Assembly (NCBI GenBank): GCA_938024995.1
Contig: CALJDU010000020.1
Span: 1-64,000 of the forward strand
DNA: 64,000 bases
From: an uncultured bacterium
GTDB lineage: Bacteria; Myxococcota_A; Polyangia; Polyangiales; Houyiibacteriaceae
Direction of reading: 5' to 3'
Numbering within the stretch: position 1 is the first letter of the stretch; every line of letters begins with the position of its first letter. The position numbers were made by a program, and so were the translations under genes. This document shows, in pieces, positions 58,297 through 64,000 of the stretch. The notes beneath the pieces are model-generated. The model had not been told where the DNA came from. It was given only the letters and a program-made list of their open reading frames with translations, and made no database searches.

Positions 58297-60351
58297 ATGC
58301 GACGTGTCTTATGGTTCTCCGTCGTCACATCCCTAGCCCTTGCGGTTGGCTGCGGTGACGACGACACAATGATGATGGTGCCCGATAGCGGGCCCGACAC
58401 CACGATCCCCATGGGACGTGATGAAGACGGAGACGGCATCGCCGACGAGTTCGAGGGTCGCGCAAGCGGCACGGACACGGATGGCGACGGCACCCCCGAC
58501 TATCAGGACACCGACAGCGACGGCGACGGGATTCCCGACTCAACCGAGCAGGGCGGCGGAGACACTTCGCTCCCGCCGATCGATACGGACTCCGACGGTA
58601 CGCCAGACTTCCAGGACAACGACTCGGACGGCAACGGCGTCGACGATGCCATCGAGGGAAGCGTTGACACGGACGGCGATGGACTCGCCGACTACCGCGA
58701 CCTTGATAACGACGGCGACTCCGTGCGCGACCGCGAAGAGGTTGGCGATCCTGGTGCGCCGACCGACTTCGACGGTGACGGCCTGCCGGACTACCTCGAC
58801 GCGGACAGCGACAATGACACCATCCGCGATGGTCACGAAGCGATCCCGCCTGACACCGATGGCGACGGAATGATCGACCGGCACGACCTCGACAGCGACG
58901 GTGACGGAATCTCGGACGCTGACGAAGCGGGCGACGCGGACATCTCGACGCCGCCGATCGATAGCGACGACGACTTCATTCCCGACTTCCGCGATCCGGA
59001 CAGCGACAATGATGGCTTGTCGGATGCCGATGAGCTCGCGGCTGGCACCTCGCCGACGAACAGCGACTCGGACGGCGACGGAGTCACCGACCTCATCGAG
59101 ATCGGCGCATGTGGTGGTGATCCGGAGTGCGCCGGCGATGCCCTCGATCCGTCGGCAAGCCCACGTACGCGAGGTGACTTCGTCTACTACGAGCCCTACA
59201 TGATGCCGCCGGAGCCGACCCGAGACACGCTCGACTTCGCGACGAACATTCAGAACGCCGACGTCTACTTCTTGATGGACACGACGGGGTCGATGGGCGC
59301 CGCGATTGATCGACTCAAAACGAGTTTGTCGACGGCTGGCACCGGAATCATCGACCGAATTCGTGAAGAGATCCCTAACGCATGGTTCGGAGCGGGTGGA
59401 TTTGATGATTACCGCGTTTCCCCCTACGGGTCCGGTGCAGATTCCGCCTTCCTACATCTTCAGGACATCACGGAGTCGGTCGCCGACGCTCAGGCCGGAG
59501 TTAACCGCCTGACGAGGCATTCCGGCAGTGACCTTCCGGAGAGTCTCTTCCCCGCGCTTTGGGCCATCGGCACTGGCAATGGTCTCGCTGGACGAAGTGA
59601 GTGGCCTCATGCTCGGGCTTCCTCGCCTGACTTCGCAGCGTGCGCTGACGGTCGTTTCGGTTGGCCTTGCTTCCGCGCTGGTGCGGTTCCGATCATCGTC
59701 GCAATCACTGACGTTCGCCAACACAACGGTCCGGGCGGGTCAGACGCGTACAACGACGGAACCCTTGGTGGACATGCACCCACGTACGCTGAAGCGGTCG
59801 CCGCCTTGACGGAGGAACGGATCAAGGTCGTCGGCGTCGCGGTCGGCTCGAGCGCGGCGGCGAACTTGAACGCAATCGCAACGGACACCGGCGCGGTTGA
59901 CGGGGCCGGAATGCCTCTCGTGTCGACCGTTTCCTCCGGGTCGGGAGTTAGCGACGGTCTGATCGATCAAATCGGAATTCTCGCGAACTCCACTCGCTTC
60001 GACATTTCAGTGGTCTATGAAGACGACGCGACCGACGCCATCGACAGCTTCGCTGCATTCGTCGATCACATCGAAGCGAACACCGCGGGTGATGCCGAGC
60101 GTGGTTGTGAAGCGCGCGAAGCGACGGACACAGACGCCGATGGTTGGCCTGACACGTTCGAAGGTGTCACCGCCGGCTCGCGCGTCTGCTTCGACATCGT
60201 CGTGAAGATGAACGACACCGTGATGCCGACGGAGATCCCTCAGACCTTCGGGGCGAACCTCGTCGTCTTGGGCGACGGGTTCACCGAGCTCGACCGACGG
60301 AACGTCACGTTCCTCGTTCCGCCCGAGATTCGGGCCCCCGGTCCAGACTGA
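58297..60351 (+). CDS. Lipoprotein with thrombospondin-3 Ca repeats and VWA domain
   Basis: A 684-residue lipoprotein; the ATG follows GGAGG and the lipobox is ALAVGC. Residues 35-270 hold about a dozen DxDGDGxxDxxD units as in thrombospondin type 3 repeats, each a likely Ca2+ site. Residues 325-600 form a VWA-like domain with a MIDAS start [13 protein letters not shown]. Two late [13 protein letters not shown] units return near 612. A secreted, Ca-dependent adhesion or binding role is inferred. An intrinsic terminator follows. Confidence 0.85.
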   Translation: MRRVLWFSVVTSLALAVGCGDDDTMMMVPDSGPDTTIPMGRDEDGDGIADEFEGRASGTDTDGDGTPDYQDTDSDGDGIPDSTEQGGGDTSLPPIDTDSDGTPDFQDNDSDGNGVDDAIEGSVDTDGDGLADYRDLDNDGDSVRDREEVGDPGAPTDFDGDGLPDYLDADSDNDTIRDGHEAIPPDTDGDGMIDRHDLDSDGDGISDADEAGDADISTPPIDSDDDFIPDFRDPDSDNDGLSDADELAAGTSPTNSDSDGDGVTDLIEIGACGGDPECAGDALDPSASPRTRGDFVYYEPYMMPPEPTRDTLDFATNIQNADVYFLMDTTGSMGAAIDRLKTSLSTAGTGIIDRIREEIPNAWFGAGGFDDYRVSPYGSGADSAFLHLQDITESVADAQAGVNRLTRHSGSDLPESLFPALWAIGTGNGLAGRSEWPHARASSPDFAACADGRFGWPCFRAGAVPIIVAITDVRQHNGPGGSDAYNDGTLGGHAPTYAEAVAALTEERIKVVGVAVGSSAAANLNAIATDTGAVDGAGMPLVSTVSSGSGVSDGLIDQIGILANSTRFDISVVYEDDATDAIDSFAAFVDHIEANTAGDAERGCEAREATDTDADGWPDTFEGVTAGSRVCFDIVVKMNDTVMPTEIPQTFGANLVVLGDGFTELDRRNVTFLVPPEIRAPGPD

Positions 60352-60373
60352 CTCGGCCGCGTATCAACTCGAG

Positions 60374-60404
60374 AAAGGACTGCTTCGGCGGTCCTTTTCT
60401 TTTT
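60374..60404 (+). terminator. Intrinsic terminator
   Basis: AAAGGACTGC (60374-60383) and GCGGTCCTTT (60388-60397) pair over 10 bp (one T-G) around a TTCG tetraloop, followed by TCTTTTT. It lies 22 bp after the VWA lipoprotein stop. Confidence 0.92.
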
Positions 60405-60449
60405 CCGGTAGCTTTCGAACCGTGGCGGCTCGCCGACCGAGAACCTCTC

Positions 60450-62357
60450 ATGCACCACCGAATCTTCTCCGCACTCGCTCTCCTCATCCTCCTCTCTGGT
60501 TGTCGCGAACAAGTCTGTCGCGACCCGAGCTATGAGATCGTCGGAGACCGCTGCGTCTGTCCTTCTGGAACGCTGGAGACGTTCGAGCGGTGCGAGCCGG
60601 TGGACGGCGGCCCCGATACGGGTACGCCGGACACGGGCATCGCGGACACAAGTGCACCGGACACAGCCGACGCCAGTGTGACGCCGGACGCTGATGTGGA
60701 AGACACACAGCGGGACGCCCTCGTTGACACGAATCCGCCCCCCGACCCTCCGGCTGTGACGACGCTTCGCTGGCCGCCCAATGGCTACAATACGGGGAGC
60801 GTTCACGTTCCCGAAGATGCTCCCGTCGCTGATCATCCGCTTCGCCCAAAACTGATGTGGGAGCAAGTTGCGGGGGCTACCGAGTACCAAGTCCAGCTCG
60901 ACGATAGCTGTTCGCTCGAAGGGTTTGGCGATTGCCCGTTCACATCTCCCGAGTTCGACACGCGAGGGGAAGGTGTTGCGGCACCGACAGGCAGAGCTGT
61001 TTTCCTGCGACCGAGCGTTTCATTGCCGGTGTCGATGACTGCACCCGTGGGGACGCGTTATGTGTGGCGCGTTCGTGGATGTAACGCCGGCGGATGCGGA
61101 AGCTGGTCAGATGCTCGCTACGTCAACGTCGGTCGACAAGATTCCGACTTCAACGGAGATGGGTTCGCTGACCTCCTGGTCGGAGCGCCAAGTGCGGACA
61201 ACCCTGAGGTAAACGAAGGAAACGTTTTCATATTCAACGGACGCAGTACGGGAGTCCCACGAACGCCAACGACAACACTCGACTGTCCGCTCGACAGACC
61301 TTCCGCAGCTTTCGGTCAAGCAGTCGCAGCGCTTGGTGATGTCGATGGCGATGGCTTTTCTGATGCGGCGATCGGTGCTCCGAACTTCTCTTCTCCGGAG
61401 GATAGGGAAGGTGCTGTGTTCATGTTTTTCGGGGGACGGACAGGCCTCGCGGCTTCTCCCGACGTCACGCTGGATAGTCCGCGCGATCAAGCCAACATGG
61501 GCTTTGGCGCGGTTGTGGCTCGTGCCGGAGATACCAATAGCGATGGGTACGTCGATCTCGTTGTTGCTGCGAAGCCATCACGGTCGATGGCCACACCTGC
61601 AGGACATCTCTTTCTTGGATCGGGCGACGGGATTCGATTGACCCCGGAGGCCGAGTTCGCGTGCCGTGTCAGCACACCACCACCGTTTGCCATGGGGTGT
61701 GGAGGAGCCGCCGCAGCGATTGATATGAACGGAGATGGGTCCAGCGACCTAGTCCTCGGCGATCCTGAGTGGCGTGACGGCGATGGCACGGTTTACATCG
61801 CCAATGAGCCATCCTCTGCAGTGTATTCGAGCCACATCCTTCCCCCTACGAATGGGAGCTTTGGGTTTGCAGTTGCTGCGGGAGGTGATGTGAACGGTGA
61901 CGGGTTCGGAGATTTGTTTGTGGGGGCTCCGTACGCATCGAATCCAGAGGATGTCGAAGGCAACGCATACCTCTTTGCCGGCGGGGTCTCGTTCGAACTG
62001 CCAACACGGACTCTCGACAACCCAACCGACTTCGACCAGTTCTTCGGAAGCGTTGTTGCCAACGGCGGGGATTTGAACGGAGATGGCTTCAGTGACTTGT
62101 TGGTCGGAAGGCTTCCCAGAATCTACCTTGGGACTGGTGACGGACTTCCCCGGGCTCCAGACCTAGACTACGAGGGTGGCGCCGACCAGGTGTCGATTCC
62201 CGGAGACTTGAATGGGGATGGTTATCTCGACTACGTGATCACATTCCAAGAAGCTCGCGATTCAACGTCGGTCTTTCTTGGTGGCGCAACATTGCCCCGC
62301 ACCCCTCATCGAGTCCTCGAGGGCGATGGGGGGTTCGGAGTCGCCGTTGCTCGCTAG
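60450..62357 (+). CDS. Lipoprotein with FG-GAP (integrin-alpha-like) repeats
   Basis: A 635-residue lipoprotein (lipobox LLSGC). A Cys-rich head and a DTG/DTS stalk reach about residue 95, then a fibronectin-like region (110-225), then about seven FG-GAP repeats with DxNGDGFxDLLVGAP Ca-binding loops that fill a beta-propeller. Codon choice is visibly less GC-rich at third positions than in neighbours (many GTT, GGA, TTG, CAA), which may reflect later arrival. Its stop shares CTAG with the convergent DUF1232 gene. Adhesion is the likely role. Confidence 0.85.
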   Translation: MHHRIFSALALLILLSGCREQVCRDPSYEIVGDRCVCPSGTLETFERCEPVDGGPDTGTPDTGIADTSAPDTADASVTPDADVEDTQRDALVDTNPPPDPPAVTTLRWPPNGYNTGSVHVPEDAPVADHPLRPKLMWEQVAGATEYQVQLDDSCSLEGFGDCPFTSPEFDTRGEGVAAPTGRAVFLRPSVSLPVSMTAPVGTRYVWRVRGCNAGGCGSWSDARYVNVGRQDSDFNGDGFADLLVGAPSADNPEVNEGNVFIFNGRSTGVPRTPTTTLDCPLDRPSAAFGQAVAALGDVDGDGFSDAAIGAPNFSSPEDREGAVFMFFGGRTGLAASPDVTLDSPRDQANMGFGAVVARAGDTNSDGYVDLVVAAKPSRSMATPAGHLFLGSGDGIRLTPEAEFACRVSTPPPFAMGCGGAAAAIDMNGDGSSDLVLGDPEWRDGDGTVYIANEPSSAVYSSHILPPTNGSFGFAVAAGGDVNGDGFGDLFVGAPYASNPEDVEGNAYLFAGGVSFELPTRTLDNPTDFDQFFGSVVANGGDLNGDGFSDLLVGRLPRIYLGTGDGLPRAPDLDYEGGADQVSIPGDLNGDGYLDYVITFQEARDSTSVFLGGATLPRTPHRVLEGDGGFGVAVAR

Positions 62358-62899
62358 CGTGGGAGCTTCGCGTCGAAGAACGCGCGGAGCTTGATCAGGT
62401 TCTTCTCCTCGCGGGAGAAGCTCGGAGCCGTGTAGCTCTGCGCGAAGCCGTGGAGGTCGGCGAGGAGCGAGGTACGAGTTTCGTCTTTCGCGATGATGTC
62501 GGTGACCGTGCGGCCGCGCGCGTGCCCGCCCTTGAGATCACGAACGTACTTCTCGAGCCGCGGGTAGTTGTCGTCGAGGAAGGTCTTCACGGTTTCGTTC
62601 TGCTGCGCGAGCTCGGTGATCGCGTCCGCGGTTTCGCCGGCTCCTGCAAGATCGTCCTCAGTCGCCAGCTCCGCCGCGACGCGCAAGACAAAGGCGTCGT
62701 CGAGGTAACCGATGTCGTCAATGCCATCTGGGATCAGGTCGAGAGACTTGAACAAGTAGTTGATGCCGCACGCCACATACGTCCGCGCGCCTTCGCCAGC
62801 TTCGCTCTCGAGGAGCTTGCCCATCGACGCGGCGTCGCCCGCCAGCGTCTCGATCCAAGTCCCGAAGGTGTTGAGGAGCTCGCCATCGTTTTCGGTCAT
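62354..62899 (-). CDS. DUF1232 (YkvA-like) protein
   Basis: A 181-residue protein from the ATG at 62899, which follows AGGAC; a longer frame lacks support. The DUF1232 pattern is seen near 38-75: YVACGINYLFKSLDLIPDGI and IGYLDDAFVL. It is rather acidic and helical otherwise. YkvA-like proteins are small membrane-associated helical proteins of unknown function. Its stop overlaps that of the FG-GAP gene by four bases. Confidence 0.75.
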   Translation of the reverse strand: MTENDGELLNTFGTWIETLAGDAASMGKLLESEAGEGARTYVACGINYLFKSLDLIPDGIDDIGYLDDAFVLRVAAELATEDDLAGAGETADAITELAQQNETVKTFLDDNYPRLEKYVRDLKGGHARGRTVTDIIAKDETRTSLLADLHGFAQSYTAPSFSREEKNLIKLRAFFDAKLPR

Positions 62900-62989
62900 C
62901 GTCGTTTGTCCTTTTCGCGGCGTCCGCCTTGTTCGCCTCTTTGGAAGGAGGCCTGGTCGGAAGCGGCCGGATGATAGATAAGCGAGATC

Positions 62990-64000
62990 ATGCGCGCAAC
63001 GCTTGTTCAGACCTTCTCCGTCTCGGGGCTTCTCTTCGTCTTGGTGACCGGCTGCGGTGCCCGAACAGGGCTGCCTGAGGAAGAGCGAGACGGCGGGCCG
63101 GACACCGCGGTCCCAGACACGTCGCTTCCGGACACCGGCGTAGACACGTTTGTTCCCCCGGACACGACGCCACCGGAGGACACCGCGCTGCCCGATACCG
63201 CCGAACCCGATACGGGCCCGCGTCCATGTCGCCGTCCGGCGGCCGTTGATCTGCTCTTGGTCGTCGACGACTCGGGCTCGATGCAAGAGGAACAGAACAA
63301 CCTCGCGCGAGAGCTCCCGCTCTTGGTGAACCGATTGATTGATCCTCCCGACGAAGACGGTGACGGACGACGAGATTGGCGCGCGGTGCAGGACCTTCAC
63401 ATGGGCGTCGTCAGCACCTCGCTCAACGGGACTCCCTTCTGTGAGCGAACCGCGCCGGATGACGGAGTGCTTCGCGACTTCTCAGGCGACCCGATGTGCG
63501 CTCGCAGGTACCCGCGCTTCCTTGACTACAACCGCGACGACGGAGACGACGCCGAGGCGATCAGCCAAGACTTCGGATGCGTCGCGCGTACCGGCATCGA
63601 AGGATGTCCGTTCGAGCAACCGCTGGAAGCCGCCATCAAGGCTCTGCTCCCGCGAGGTGAGTTCGACTTCGTGGAGGGCGACGCGCACGGCGACCGTGAG
63701 AACCGCGGGTTCCTTCGCGAGGACTCGCTGCTCGCGGTGATCATCTTGACGGACGAAGACGACTGCTCCGCCGAAGACCCGGAACTCTACTTCGAGCCCT
63801 TCGAAAGAGGCACCCTCCCGCCGTGCTTGCAGGAAGACGATCCACTTTTCCCGGTCGACCGCTACGAAGAAGCCTTCCGATCGCTGCGACCGAGTCGCCC
63901 GGACCTCTTCACGCTCGCCGTCATCGGCGGGGTTCCGCCAATCGTCGTCCCCGACCCGTTGGACATCGACTTCGAGCGCGTGCTCGAACACCCTCGCATG
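62990..64000 (+). CDS. VWA-domain lipoprotein, partial at right edge
   Basis: At least 337 residues, open at the window end. The lipobox is VLVTGC (Cys22). A stalk of PDT/EDT units (about 30-78) is followed by a VWA-like domain with an intact MIDAS start LLVVDDSGSMQEEQ and, later, VIILTDEDDCS. Cysteines suggest disulfides. Myxobacterial relatives are large surface or secreted proteins. The C-terminal part is not in this window. Confidence 0.85.
   Translation, partial: MRATLVQTFSVSGLLFVLVTGCGARTGLPEEERDGGPDTAVPDTSLPDTGVDTFVPPDTTPPEDTALPDTAEPDTGPRPCRRPAAVDLLLVVDDSGSMQEEQNNLARELPLLVNRLIDPPDEDGDGRRDWRAVQDLHMGVVSTSLNGTPFCERTAPDDGVLRDFSGDPMCARRYPRFLDYNRDDGDDAEAISQDFGCVARTGIEGCPFEQPLEAAIKALLPRGEFDFVEGDAHGDRENRGFLREDSLLAVIILTDEDDCSAEDPELYFEPFERGTLPPCLQEDDPLFPVDRYEEAFRSLRPSRPDLFTLAVIGGVPPIVVPDPLDIDFERVLEHPRM

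Noticed and set aside
1..64000. tRNA or rRNA genes
   Set aside because: No acceptor/TpsiC-type pattern or rRNA core was seen on reading; a computational scan (tRNAscan-SE, Rfam) was not possible here.

Overview
The window is GC-rich, gene-dense DNA that reads like a chromosome segment of a myxobacterium (Myxococcota, Polyangia; a Sandaracinaceae-like or related lineage is my best guess). The basis is gene content: many secreted lipoproteins with Asp/Thr/Pro stalks behind the lipobox, a eukaryote-like Ser/Thr kinase with the HRDVSPHN catalytic loop, a DUF1592-DUF1552 pair, TPR/PEGA-type envelope proteins, a sterol operon and an ole hydrocarbon operon. No rRNA, tRNA, CRISPR array, transposase or phage gene was recognised. 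The last gene runs off the right edge.

Layout. 1-250: hairpin-rich dispersed repeats. 251-5032: alpha/beta hydrolase, membrane-anchored unknown, EamA transporter divergent from an Lrp/AsnC regulator, YdcF-like protein, Nudix hydrolase. 5100-9434: fatty-acid-hydroxylase/sterol-desaturase family protein, a 943-residue lipoprotein with eight beta-repeats, a small secreted protein. 9485-19528: a compact six-gene minus-strand operon for sterol synthesis ending in an intrinsic terminator. 19809-27246: M1-type peptidase lipoprotein, a small gene and a decayed ORF, a CPA-type antiporter, a Gln/Pro-repeat outer-membrane-like protein, and a PiT phosphate transporter with its DUF47 partner. 27444-49227: lipoproteins, sulfotransferase, SRPBCC protein, DUF4838-like and GH31 hydrolases, hotdog protein, Kir-type channel, SDR, kinase, TPR proteins, DUF1552/DUF1592 pair, rhodanese, thioredoxin-fold protein. 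49299-51017: beta-solenoid lipoprotein. 51049-55596: oleABCD. 55720-64000: beta-barrel-like protein, four-repeat lipoprotein, two VWA lipoproteins, FG-GAP lipoprotein, DUF1232 protein.

The main system is the sterol operon. In transcription order it encodes (i) a 1026-residue fusion of squalene epoxidase, a short QW-repeat helical domain and squalene synthase; (ii) an NAD(P)-dependent 3beta-HSD/C4-decarboxylase-like SDR; (iii) class II HMG-CoA reductase; (iv) CYP51 sterol 14alpha-demethylase; (v) oxidosqualene cyclase with the VSDCTAE motif; (vi) a sterol C-24 methyltransferase. Together they could supply mevalonate and carry farnesyl-PP through squalene, oxidosqualene, cyclisation and 14-demethylation to a 24-alkylated sterol, a side-chain change long treated as a eukaryotic signature. 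The fusion has an internal Shine-Dalgarno and ATG exactly where its first and later parts meet.

The second lipid operon, oleABCD, makes long-chain olefins by head-to-head condensation; all three of its junctions are 4-bp GTGA overlaps. The third notable item is a dispersed intergenic repeat of about 100 bp, at least six copies, in two sequence types. Both types keep the same two adjacent hairpins through compensatory base changes. One copy lies in frame inside the signal-peptide region of a lipoprotein gene, and another sits directly upstream of a sulfotransferase gene.
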